In this document: positions 8,208-14,568 of the stretch, in pieces
Numbering within the stretch: the first letter of the stretch is position 1
Layout of the letters: each line of letters begins with the position of its first letter
NCBI GenBank assembly: GCA_017882935.1
Contig: JADGOP010000015.1
Location: 1 to 14,568, forward strand
DNA length: 14,568 nucleotides
Direction of reading: 5' to 3'
Source: Actinomycetota bacterium
Lineage (GTDB): Bacteria; Actinomycetota; Acidimicrobiia; Acidimicrobiales; Iamiaceae
The notes under the pieces: generated by a model
Database searches by the model: none
Told to the model about the DNA's origin: nothing
What the model saw: the letters and a program-made list of their open reading frames with translations, nothing else
Translations under genes and position numbers: made by a program

Positions 8208-9278
8208 ATGGAACGACGCTGGGTGCACGAGGCCATCGCCAAGGTGGAGGCCGACGCCAACCGCTCGGCCGACACGCACCTCATCCCCGTGCCGCTCCCC
8301 GCCGAGTGGCCGGTCGACCTGTACCTGAAGGACGAGTCGGTGCACCCCACCGGCAGCCTCAAGCACCGCCTCGCCCGCTCGCTGGTGCTCTACGGGCTGT
8401 GCAACGGCTGGATCGGCCCCCACACGGTCCTGGTCGAGGCCTCGTCGGGCTCCACTGCGGTGAGCGAGGCCGCGTTCGCCCGCCTCATCGGGCTGCCGTT
8501 CGTCGCCGTGGTCCCGGCATCGACGTCGCCGGAGAAGCTCGACCAGATCCGCTTCCAGGGCGGCCGCTGCGAGCTGGTCGACGATCCCGCGCGGGTCGAC
8601 GACGAGGCGCGCCGCATCGCCGAGGAGTCGGGCGGCCACTTCATCGACCAGTTCACGTATGCCGAGCGGGCCACCGACTGGCGGGGCAACAACAACATCG
8701 CGGAGTCGATCTTCGAGCAGATGCGCCTCGAGCGGCACCCCGTGCCCCGCTGGCTGGTGGTGGGCGCGGGGACGGGCGGCACCTCGGCCACCCTAGGCCG
8801 CTACGTCCGCTACCGCCGCTACGACACCGAGGTGTGCCTCGTCGACCCCGAGGGCTCGGTCTACGCCGACTCGTGGGAGCAGCACGACCGCTCCTTGCGC
8901 GCGTCCGCCTCCGAGGGCCTCATCGAGGGCATCGGCAGGCCCAAGGTCGAGGCCTCGTTCATCCCGGAGGTCGTCGACCGCGTGCAGCGCGTGCCCGACG
9001 CCGCGTCGGTGGCGAGTGCGAGGGTGGTGCGACGGCTGCTCGGTCGGCGCGTGGGGGCGTCGACGGGCACCAACGTGTGGGGCGCGCTGAGGATCGTGGC
9101 GGAGATGCTCGCCGCAGGCGACGAGGGGTCGGTCGTGAGCCTCATCTGCGACCCGGGCGACCGCTACGAGCAGACCATCTACAACGAGGCCTGGCTCGCC
9201 GACCGCAACCTCCGGCCCGAGCCCTACGAGGACCTGCTCGACCGCTTCCTCACCACCGGCGAGTGGCCCCCCGCCTGA
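8208..9278 (+). CDS. PLP-dependent cysteine synthase-family protein, Cds1-like L-cysteine desulfhydrase
   Basis: A 356-residue fold-type II PLP enzyme. The PLP lysine is K52 in HPTGSLKHRLA. The usual SGNTG substrate loop is replaced by SSGSTAV (79-85), and the phosphate-binding glycine loop is GAGTGGT (186-192). S286 in GASTGTN is placed to bind the ring nitrogen. The altered loop in the context EASSGSTAVSEAAFAR and the following TSPEKLDQIRFQGGRC resemble Cds1 of M. tuberculosis and fungi, which breaks cysteine to pyruvate, ammonia and H2S, rather than CysK or CysM. Activity here is inferred from that resemblance. The ATG at 8208 is chosen over the in-frame ATG at 8154, because the extra 18 residues look non-conserved and would cover the divergent promoter region. 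Its last 55 bases overlap the end of the opposite-strand acetyltransferase gene. Confidence 0.85.
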   Translation: MERRWVHEAIAKVEADANRSADTHLIPVPLPAEWPVDLYLKDESVHPTGSLKHRLARSLVLYGLCNGWIGPHTVLVEASSGSTAVSEAAFARLIGLPFVAVVPASTSPEKLDQIRFQGGRCELVDDPARVDDEARRIAEESGGHFIDQFTYAERATDWRGNNNIAESIFEQMRLERHPVPRWLVVGAGTGGTSATLGRYVRYRRYDTEVCLVDPEGSVYADSWEQHDRSLRASASEGLIEGIGRPKVEASFIPEVVDRVQRVPDAASVASARVVRRLLGRRVGASTGTNVWGALRIVAEMLAAGDEGSVVSLICDPGDRYEQTIYNEAWLADRNLRPEPYEDLLDRFLTTGEWPPA

Positions 9279-9808
9279 CGGCGGTAGACCACGTGGGGGC
9301 GGATGGGGCTGTCCGGCGGCACCCGCGGATGGTCGAAGTCGAGGGCGGGCACGTGGACGAACCCGAGGCGCTCCATCACCGCGCGGGAGCGTCGGTTGCG
9401 CACCGTGGTCATCGACACCACCTCGTCCAGCTCGAGCTCGCCGAACGCGAAGTCGACCGCCGCCGTGGCCGCCTCGGTGGCATAGCCGTGGCCCCACTCG
9501 GCCCGGGCCAGCCGCCAGCCGACCTCGACCGCCGGCACGAACGGCACGTCGAAGGTGACAGGGCAGATCCCGACCATGCCGACGAAGTGGCCGTCGTCTC
9601 GCGCCTCGACCGCCCACAGGCCCCAGCCCCGGGCCGCGATCGTGGTCGACGCCTTCGCCACGAACGCGTCGCTGGCCGCACGGTCGAGCGTGGCGGGGAA
9701 GTGCTCCATGACCTCGGGGTCGGCGTTCAGCGCGGCCCAGGGCTCGCGGTCGGCGTCGAGCCACTGACGCAGCAGCAGCCGCTCGGTGCGCAGCTCGACG
9801 ATGGTCAC
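9224..9808 (-). CDS. GNAT family N-acetyltransferase (RimJ/RimL type)
   Basis: A 194-residue single-domain acetyltransferase. It opens with the RimJ/RimL-like TERLLLRQW (8-16). The acetyl-CoA pyrophosphate loop is ARAEWGHGYATEAA (101-114), and the C-terminal NRRSRAVMERLGF (138-150) matches the family's NxxSxxVMEKLGF. It would transfer an acetyl group from acetyl-CoA to an amine or protein N-terminus; the substrate cannot be told. The GTG start at 9808 overlaps the HAD stop as GTGA and has GGAG 8 nt upstream, so it is the last gene of cobA-hemD/HAD/GNAT. The final ~18 residues are basic and Ser-rich (VVRKRSSRSS) and lie antisense to the end of the Cds1-like gene, so the C-terminus may be a recent read-through extension. 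Confidence 0.88.
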   Translation of the reverse strand: MTIVELRTERLLLRQWLDADREPWAALNADPEVMEHFPATLDRAASDAFVAKASTTIAARGWGLWAVEARDDGHFVGMVGICPVTFDVPFVPAVEVGWRLARAEWGHGYATEAATAAVDFAFGELELDEVVSMTTVRNRRSRAVMERLGFVHVPALDFDHPRVPPDSPIRPHVVYRRQAGGHSPVVRKRSSRSS

Positions 9809-10512
9809 GGTCGCCGCTCCAGCCGGGGCGCCAGGTCGGCCAACCGCACCTGCGCGAGCGAATCGACCACCAGGTCGGCCGCCGAGAAGTCGAGGCCCCG
9901 GGTGATGCCGCCCGGCACCGCGACGCAGAACATGCCGGCCGCCTTCGCCGCGGCCAGCCCGTTGGGCGAGTCCTCGAACGCCACGCTGCGCGCGGGGTCG
10001 GCGTCGAGCGCGCTCAGCGCCAGCCGGTAGAGGTCGGGCGCGGGCTTGGTGCGGGCGGCGTCGCCGCCGAGGTCGTTGCGCGTGATGACGTGCGCGAAGC
10101 GGTGTGCCAGGTCGAGGCGCTCGAGGTGGGGGCCGACCCATTCCGCCGGGCTGCTCGAGGCCACCGCCACGCCGAGCCCGCCCTCGGCCGCTTCCACGAG
10201 CAGGTCGTACACGCCGGGGAGCACGACCTCGGATGCCAGCAGCTCGAGCTTGCGCTGGTCACGCCGCGGGCGCACCTCGGCCCGGTCGATGGCCGCGCCC
10301 AGTGCCTGCTCGAGCACGTCGGTCCAGTGGAGGTGGTCGGCGGTGCCGATGAACTGCTGCCACTCCGCGAGCGGGAGGTCGAGCCCGTGCTCGACGAACA
10401 CCTCGCGGGTGGACTCGTACGCCGAGGTCTCGGTGTCGAGGATCAGCCCGTCGAAGTCGAACACCAGGGCGTCGAGCCCCGAGAGCGGGCCACGGTCGAA
10501 CACCGGGCTCAC
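9805..10512 (-). CDS. HAD superfamily phosphatase (beta-phosphoglucomutase/phosphoglycolate phosphatase-like)
   Basis: A 235-residue HAD hydrolase with a helical cap. Motif I is DFDGLILDTE (19-28; nucleophile D19, acid/base D21), motif II lies in the ASSS stretch (118-121), motif III is K156 in RTKPAPD and motif IV is ED at 180-181 followed by SPNG. This spacing and the DTE after motif I are typical of sugar-phosphate or phosphoglycolate-type subfamily I enzymes; the substrate is not predictable. The GTG at 10512 overlaps the cobA-hemD stop as GTGA and has AGGTGA (10525-10520) 7 nt upstream, which fixes the start although the frame is open far beyond it. It is placed between a tetrapyrrole gene and an acetyltransferase, with overlaps on both sides. 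Confidence 0.9.
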   Translation of the reverse strand: MSPVFDRGPLSGLDALVFDFDGLILDTETSAYESTREVFVEHGLDLPLAEWQQFIGTADHLHWTDVLEQALGAAIDRAEVRPRRDQRKLELLASEVVLPGVYDLLVEAAEGGLGVAVASSSPAEWVGPHLERLDLAHRFAHVITRNDLGGDAARTKPAPDLYRLALSALDADPARSVAFEDSPNGLAAAKAAGMFCVAVPGGITRGLDFSAADLVVDSLAQVRLADLAPRLERRP

Positions 10513-11981
10513 CGCCCGATCACCTGCCGCACCGCATCGACGAGCCCGGCCACGGTGGCCTCGTTCGCCTGCAGGGTGACGTCGATGCCGAGCTGCCGGG
10601 CCGCCTCGGTGGTGGCCGGGCCGATGGACACCACCACCGGTGGCAGGTCGTGGGTGCCGACGGCCGCGACGTAGTTGGTCACGGTCGACGACGACGTGAA
10701 GGTGATGGCGTCGGCGCCGGACGCCGCGGCCCGGAGCGGGTCGGAGGGCGCCACCGGGAGGGTGCGGTAGGCGTCGACCACCTCGACCTCCCAGCCGCGG
10801 GAGCGCAGGCCGTCGGGAAGCACGTCGCTGGCGATCGCGGCGCGCGGGAACAGCACGCGGCGCGACCCGGCTGACGGGGGGTCGGGGAAGGCACCGAGCA
10901 GGGAGGCGTCGTCGAAGGCCGTGGGCACCAGGTCGGCCACGACCCGGTACGACCGCAGCACCGCGGCCGTCGCCGACCCCACCGCCGCCACCCGCACGCC
11001 GCCGAGCACACGCGAGTCGGGGACCTCGGCGAAGAAGCGGCGCACCGCGTTGGCCGACGTGAACACCACCCACTCGTAGCGCAGCATGCTCACCTCGTGC
11101 ACCGCGCCGTCGAGCGCCTCGCCTCCGTCGGCAGGCTCGACGATCTCGATGGTGGGGAGCTCGACGACCGTGGCACCGAGCGCCCGCAGCGAGGCGCTCA
11201 GCGTCGACGCCTGCTCCCGCGCCCGGGTGACCACCACCTTGCGACCGAACAGCGGACGGCTCTCGAACCACGCCAGGTCGTGCCCGGCGACCTCGCCGAC
11301 GACGATGACCGACGGCGAGGCCAGCTCGTGCCCGCCGAGGGTGGACAGCGTGGCCCGGACGCTGCGCTGCTCGGGGCGGGTGCCCCACTGCACCGCCGCC
11401 GCCGGCGTGTCGGGGCTGAGGCCGCCGGCGAGGAGCCGCCCGGCGATGGCCGGCCAACGCGCCACGCCCATGAGGATCACGAGGGTGCCTCCAACCCGTG
11501 CCAACGCGTCCCAGTCGACCGCGTGGGCCTCGGGTGCGTCCGGGTCCTCGTGGCCGGTGACCACGGTGAACGACGTCGACGAGTGGCGCATGGTGACCGG
11601 GATGCCGGCGTACGCGGGCACCGCCAGCGCGGACGTGATGCCCGGCACGACCTCGAACGGCACCCCGGCCTCGAGCAGCGCCGCCGCCTCCTCGCCGCCC
11701 CTCGCGAACACGAACGGGTCGCCGCCCTTGAGGCGCACGACCGTGGCTCCCCCGCGGCCGCGCTCGACGAGCAGCCGGTTGATGTCGACCTGCGGCAGGG
11801 TCACGTGGCCGGGTGCCTTGCCGACGTTGACGCGCTCGGCCGACGGAGGTGCCAGGTCGAGCAGGCTCGCCACCGACAAGCGGTCGTAGACGACCAGGTC
11901 GGCTGCGGCGAGCACCTCGGCGGCACGCACCGTGAGCAGCCCGGGATCACCAGGTCCGGCGCCGACGAGGAACACGGTCAT
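10509..11981 (-). CDS. cobA-hemD: Bifunctional uroporphyrinogen-III C-methyltransferase / uroporphyrinogen-III synthase
   Basis: A 490-residue natural fusion. Residues 1-235 are the SAM-dependent methyltransferase (SUMT), which methylates uroporphyrinogen III at C2 and C7 to precorrin-2: VGAGPGDPGLLTVRA (6-20), LKGGDPFVFARGGEE (84-98), VVPGITSA (112-119). Residues about 243-490 are uroporphyrinogen III synthase, which cyclises hydroxymethylbilane with D-ring inversion: it starts at PLFGRKVVVTRAR and ends in a typical SIGPATTEAARQLG helix-strand region. The first half commits the pathway's product to siroheme or cobalamin, while the second serves haem too. The fusion is common in actinobacteria and some firmicutes. 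ATG start, no Shine-Dalgarno, TACGCT 8 nt upstream. It is the first gene of a coupled three-gene unit and diverges from the 12078 gene across 96 bases. Confidence 0.95.
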   Translation of the reverse strand: MTVFLVGAGPGDPGLLTVRAAEVLAAADLVVYDRLSVASLLDLAPPSAERVNVGKAPGHVTLPQVDINRLLVERGRGGATVVRLKGGDPFVFARGGEEAAALLEAGVPFEVVPGITSALAVPAYAGIPVTMRHSSTSFTVVTGHEDPDAPEAHAVDWDALARVGGTLVILMGVARWPAIAGRLLAGGLSPDTPAAAVQWGTRPEQRSVRATLSTLGGHELASPSVIVVGEVAGHDLAWFESRPLFGRKVVVTRAREQASTLSASLRALGATVVELPTIEIVEPADGGEALDGAVHEVSMLRYEWVVFTSANAVRRFFAEVPDSRVLGGVRVAAVGSATAAVLRSYRVVADLVPTAFDDASLLGAFPDPPSAGSRRVLFPRAAIASDVLPDGLRSRGWEVEVVDAYRTLPVAPSDPLRAAASGADAITFTSSSTVTNYVAAVGTHDLPPVVVSIGPATTEAARQLGIDVTLQANEATVAGLVDAVRQVIGR

Positions 11982-11989
11982 GGGCGGTC

Positions 11990-11995
11990 AGCGTA
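11990..11995 (-). promoter_or_regulatory. Possible leaderless promoter -10 for cobA-hemD
   Basis: On the - strand TACGCT lies 8 nt before the ATG at 11981, with no Shine-Dalgarno. It is paired with a divergent TACGCT at 12064-12069. Confidence 0.4.
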
Positions 11996-12063
11996 GAGGC
12001 ACCTCGGAGAGCGCCCATCCGCGCGGCCTCACGGAACCCGACCGCGCCGCGACCCGCCGGGCC

Positions 12064-12069
12064 TACGCT
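12064..12069 (+). promoter_or_regulatory. Possible leaderless promoter -10 for the 12078 gene
   Basis: TACGCT lies 8 nt before the ATG at 12078 and no Shine-Dalgarno is present. No clear -35. Confidence 0.4.
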
Positions 12070-12077
12070 GCCGGGCG

Positions 12078-12839
12078 ATGACCGACGCCGACCCCGCCGA
12101 GCTCGGCACCCTCCCCGCCGACCCCGCCGAGGCGCGGCGCCTGGTGAAGGCGCGGCTCGTCCCCGAGGACCGCATCACCGACGAGCTGGTCCACCGACCC
12201 GTGCTGCCCGGCATCGAGGCGGTGCTGGTCTTCGACCTCCCCGACCGGCTGGTGCCGGTGGGCCCGGCCAACCTGGCCGCGCTCACGGCGGCCGGCGCAG
12301 CCGCGCCGGCGGACGACGTCGGGGACGGCGACGTCGGGGACGGCGACGTCGGGGACGGCGTCGGGGACGGCGTCGGGGAGCCCGCGAGCGACGAGGACGC
12401 GCTGTGGCAGGAGGCGTTCGACCGGGTGGCCGCCGAGGACCATCCCGAGATCGACGTCGAGGAGTTCGGCGAAGGCGTGCCGCTGATGCTCCTGGCGAGC
12501 GACAGCTTCTTCTGCGCCACCAACGCGCTGTGGATCGAGCGCTTCCTCGACCCGCCGCCCCACGGGCTCCTGTTCGCGGTGCCGCACCGGCACGTCATCG
12601 TGGTGCACGCCGTCCACGACCAGGGCGTGGCCCTGGCGCTGCCCAACCTGGTCCTGCTCGCCCGCCACAACCACGCCGAGGGCGAGGGCCCGATCAGCCC
12701 CGACGTGTTCTGGTGGCACGACGGCGAGGTGTCCCGCATCGACGTGGTGGAGACCGCCAACGACGAGGGCACCGAGCTCGCGATCAACCTTCCCGACGAG
12801 CTGGCGGCCGTGGTCGCCGAGCTGACCGCCATCCCCTGA
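12078..12839 (+). CDS. Uncharacterised protein with acidic VGDG repeat, faintly DUF1444-like
   Basis: A 253-residue soluble acidic protein; I do not recognise it firmly. Residues 30-70 (LPGIEAVLVFDLPDRLVPVG) and 105-235 look like one folded unit, with LMLLASDSFFCATNALW, a strand FAVPHRHVIVVHAV and then PISPDVFWWHDGEV. The order (a D-L-P strand, a helix, a gd-x-y-like segment, a VPxRH strand, a PxSPxxF end) recalls DUF1444/YtpQ-type proteins of unknown function, but this is a weak pattern match. Residues about 80-100 are a linker of repeated DVGDG and VGDG units encoded by tandem DNA repeats. There is no signal peptide, membrane segment or catalytic motif. It sits between hemC and cobA-hemD on the opposite strand and may be unrelated to haem synthesis. 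Confidence 0.8.
   Translation: MTDADPAELGTLPADPAEARRLVKARLVPEDRITDELVHRPVLPGIEAVLVFDLPDRLVPVGPANLAALTAAGAAAPADDVGDGDVGDGDVGDGVGDGVGEPASDEDALWQEAFDRVAAEDHPEIDVEEFGEGVPLMLLASDSFFCATNALWIERFLDPPPHGLLFAVPHRHVIVVHAVHDQGVALALPNLVLLARHNHAEGEGPISPDVFWWHDGEVSRIDVVETANDEGTELAINLPDELAAVVAELTAIP
12315..12379 (+). repeat. In-frame tandem repeat (15-bp then 12-bp units)
   Basis: Three exact copies of GACGTCGGGGACGGC (12315-12359) are followed by GTCGGGGACGGC (12360-12371) and a partial copy. All units are multiples of three, so they change the protein as DVGDG or VGDG blocks without breaking the frame. This is typical of slippage in a flexible linker. Confidence 0.85.
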
Positions 12840-12847
12840 CGCCCATC

Positions 12848-12867
12848 CCCTCGCTTCGAGCGAAGGG
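12848..12867. terminator. Hairpin between convergent 12078 gene and hemC
   Basis: CCCTCGCT (12848-12855), loop TCG, then AGCGA-A-GGG (12859-12867): eight pairs with one bulged A. It lies in the 31 bases between two convergent stop codons and may end transcription from both sides. No U tract. Confidence 0.45.
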
Positions 12868-12870
12868 ACC

Positions 12871-13797
12871 TCAGCGGTCGAGCAACGCCCGCCCGCCGGC
12901 ACGGTCGAGCAGGTGCCGCGCCGCAGCACGCCCGAGGGCCGACGGGTCGGGGCCCACCGCACCCGGCTCCTCGTCGACGCGGTGGCGGAGCACCACCCTG
13001 CCGTCGAGCGAGGCGAAAAGCGCGTCGAGGCGGAGCCGGCCGTCGGGCAGCAGCACCGCGTGGGCCCCGGCCGGCAGGTCGCAGTCGCCGCCCAGCTCCG
13101 CGAGGAAGCCGCGCTCGGCGTCGACGCGGCGCCGGCTCGGCGCGTGCTCGATCGCCGCGAGGTGCGCTGCGGTCACCACGTCGTCGTGGCGGCACTCGAC
13201 CGCGAGCGCCCCCTGCGCGACCTGGGGCAGGAGCACCGACTCGTCGAGGACCTCGGTGATGTGGCCGGCGAGCCCGAGCCGTTCGAGCGCCACCGCCGCC
13301 ACGACGATGGCGTGGAAGTCGGCGGCCCGTTCCAGCCGGGTGGCCATGTTGCCGCGCAGCCCGCCGAACGTGAGGTCGGGCCGGAGGTCGACGAGCTGCA
13401 CGCGCCGGCGCGCCGATCCCGTGCCGATGCGTGCGCCGGGCGGCAGGTCGGCCAAGCGGCAGCCCACCAGCGCGTCACGGGCGTCGCCGCGCTCGGGGAC
13501 CGCGGCCAGCACGAGGCCCGGCACGGTGGTCGACGGCAGGTCCTTGCCCGAGTGCACCGCGAGGTCGGCGCGCCCGTCGAGGACGGCGGCCTGCACCTCC
13601 TTGGCGAACACCCCCTTGCCGCCCAGCTCCCAGATCGGGATGTCGAGCCGCTGGTCGGCGACCACCTCCACGACCACGAGCTCGACGGTGAGGCCGGGCT
13701 CGGCGGCCTGCAGCAGCGCGGCCACGTGCTCGGCCTGCCAGCGCGCGAGCGCGCTGCCACGCGTGGCGATGCGGAGTGGAGCGGCCCCAGCCGTCAT
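12871..13797 (-). CDS. hemC: Hydroxymethylbilane synthase (porphobilinogen deaminase)
   Basis: Links four porphobilinogens into hydroxymethylbilane. The protein has 308 residues, the usual length. Landmarks are LRIATRGSALARWQ (8-21), GGKGVFAKEVQ, VHSGKDLPS (catalytic Asp), GTGSARRRVQL (family GTSSLRRxxQL, substrate-binding arginines), LRGNMATRL, LPQVAQGALAVECR and the dipyrromethane-cofactor cysteine in LGGDCDLP (family EGGCQVP). The conserved T-x-G-D strand end reads V-V-A-D here, a mild divergence. ATG start at 13797, 19 bases after the hemA stop on the same strand with only a poor GGGT as ribosome site, so it is probably translated from the hemA mRNA. Confidence 0.96.
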   Translation of the reverse strand: MTAGAAPLRIATRGSALARWQAEHVAALLQAAEPGLTVELVVVEVVADQRLDIPIWELGGKGVFAKEVQAAVLDGRADLAVHSGKDLPSTTVPGLVLAAVPERGDARDALVGCRLADLPPGARIGTGSARRRVQLVDLRPDLTFGGLRGNMATRLERAADFHAIVVAAVALERLGLAGHITEVLDESVLLPQVAQGALAVECRHDDVVTAAHLAAIEHAPSRRRVDAERGFLAELGGDCDLPAGAHAVLLPDGRLRLDALFASLDGRVVLRHRVDEEPGAVGPDPSALGRAAARHLLDRAGGRALLDR

Positions 13798-13816
13798 GCC
13801 GACGCCGACCCGAGCG

Positions 13817-14568
13817 TCAGCCGAGTTCGAGGTCGTACAAGTCGCGCAGCGCGTCGGCCAGACGCTCGCCGCGGGCCGTGCCGGCCAGGTCCTTGAGCTT
13901 CACGGTGGGGCCGTGGAGGAGCTTGCCCAGGATGCCCCGCGTGAGCGCCTCGACCGCCTCGCGCTGGCGATCGTCGAGGCCGTCGAGGCGGGAGGCGAAG
14001 CGGTCGACCTCGTCGAGGCGCACCTGCTCGGCGCGCTCGTGCAGCGTGGCGACGAGCGGGGCGACGGCGCGGGCGGAGCAGGCGGCGTCGAAGCGCTCGA
14101 GCTCGTCGTTGACGATGCCCTGCACCGCGACGACCTCGCCGCGACGGCGCTTGAGCCCGACCTCGGCGAAGCGCCGCAGGTCGTCCATGTCGAGGAGCGT
14201 GACGCCGGGCAGCAGGCCGATGCTGGAGTCGACGTCGCGCGGCACGGCGATGTCGACGATGAGCAGCGGCCGGTCGGCGCGGGCCTCGAGCAGCGGCTCG
14301 AGGTCGGCCTGCTCGAGCAGCAGCGAGTGGGCCCCGGTGGAGGTGAGCAGCAGGTCGACGTCGGCCAGGGCACCAGGGACCTCGGAGAGGCCGAGCACCG
14401 AGCCGCCCACGCGGGTGGCCAGCGCCTCGGCCCGCTCGGGCGTGCGGTTGGCGATGCGGACGTCGGCCACGCCGGCGCCGGCCAGCGCCACGACCATGCC
14501 CTCGCCCATCTCTCCGGCGCCCACCACCAGCGCCCGGGCGTGCTCGAGCCCACCCAGGTGGTCGGCGG
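13817..14568 (-). CDS. hemA: Glutamyl-tRNA reductase, C-terminal part (cut by window edge)
   Basis: The first enzyme of the C5 pathway reduces glutamyl-tRNA to glutamate-1-semialdehyde with NADPH. About 250 C-terminal codons are present and the frame is open to the last base, so the N-terminal catalytic domain (with its active-site Cys) lies outside. Visible are the NADPH-binding ALVVGAGEMGEG with the NADPH-recognising NRTPERAEALA after strand 2, LLTSTGAH, and LLIVDIAVPRDVDSSIG. The long helix with LKRRRGEVVAVQGIVNDELERF leads to the C-terminal dimerisation domain, with a conserved-looking LTRGILGKLLHGPTVKLK. A GTG at 14527 inside the glycine loop is not a real start. It is followed by hemC on the same strand. 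Confidence 0.95.
   Translation of the reverse strand, partial: ADHLGGLEHARALVVGAGEMGEGMVVALAGAGVADVRIANRTPERAEALATRVGGSVLGLSEVPGALADVDLLLTSTGAHSLLLEQADLEPLLEARADRPLLIVDIAVPRDVDSSIGLLPGVTLLDMDDLRRFAEVGLKRRRGEVVAVQGIVNDELERFDAACSARAVAPLVATLHERAEQVRLDEVDRFASRLDGLDDRQREAVEALTRGILGKLLHGPTVKLKDLAGTARGERLADALRDLYDLELG

Noticed and set aside
7232..10030. 932-codon + strand open frame
   Set aside because: Antisense to hemB, then out of frame with the Cds1-like gene; no domain and shadow-type composition.
10513..11457. Extended HAD open frame reaching into cobA-hemD
   Set aside because: The upstream part is an out-of-frame shadow of the fusion protein. The GTG at 10512 has a Shine-Dalgarno and couples to the stop.

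Overview
The window is very GC-rich, with almost no intergenic space and strong G/C preference at third codon positions. It carries an actinobacterial-style gene set: a menaquinone-reductase-like geranylgeranyl reductase, a fused CobA-HemD, a Cds1-like cysteine desulfhydrase and many GTG starts. This suggests a high-GC actinobacterium, possibly of the Acidimicrobiia. The lineage is inferred from style and gene content, not from a marker gene.

Layout. (1) 174-2245, + strand: a membrane-anchored c-type cytochrome followed by a flavin-dependent geranylgeranyl-reductase-family enzyme, probably a respiratory quinone-modifying gene; a strong nested hairpin at 2268-2320 closes the unit. (2) 2482-4223, - strand: a two-gene module resembling a type IV toxin-antitoxin (AbiEi-like winged-helix regulator, then AbiEii-like nucleotidyltransferase). 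It is translationally coupled by a GTGA overlap. Two identical 18-bp repeats lie exactly 63 bp apart over its promoter. This is the most accessory-looking part of the window. (3) 4382-8134, - strand: hemB, hemL and zwf, with hemB-hemL coupled and zwf behind its own predicted promoter. (4) 8208-9278, + strand: a Cds1-type PLP enzyme, divergent from hemB and overlapping tail-to-tail with the next gene. (5) 9224-11981, - strand: cobA-hemD fusion, a HAD phosphatase and a GNAT acetyltransferase, joined by 4-base GTGA overlaps. (6) 12078-12839, + strand: an uncharacterised protein with an in-frame acidic VGDG repeat. (7) 12871-14568, - strand: hemC and the 3' part of hemA, which runs off the window edge.

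How they work together. HemA, HemL, HemB, HemC and HemD form the C5 tetrapyrrole route from glutamyl-tRNA to uroporphyrinogen III, and the CobA half diverts that product to precorrin-2 (siroheme/cobalamin). All five are on the - strand, interrupted by two + strand genes. Zwf makes NADPH, the cofactor of HemA. The haem pathway and the cytochrome are functionally linked in principle, but they are separated by the toxin-antitoxin-like module.

A recurring control signal is visible. Six genes (AbiEi-like, zwf, hemB, cds1-like, cobA-hemD and the 12078 gene) have a TAnnnT hexamer 6-8 nt before the ATG/GTG and no Shine-Dalgarno, the arrangement expected for leaderless mRNAs. By contrast, the cytochrome and reductase genes have clear Shine-Dalgarno sequences. 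I see no tRNA or rRNA gene, insertion sequence, CRISPR array or replication origin, and no gene-free stretch above 300 bases.
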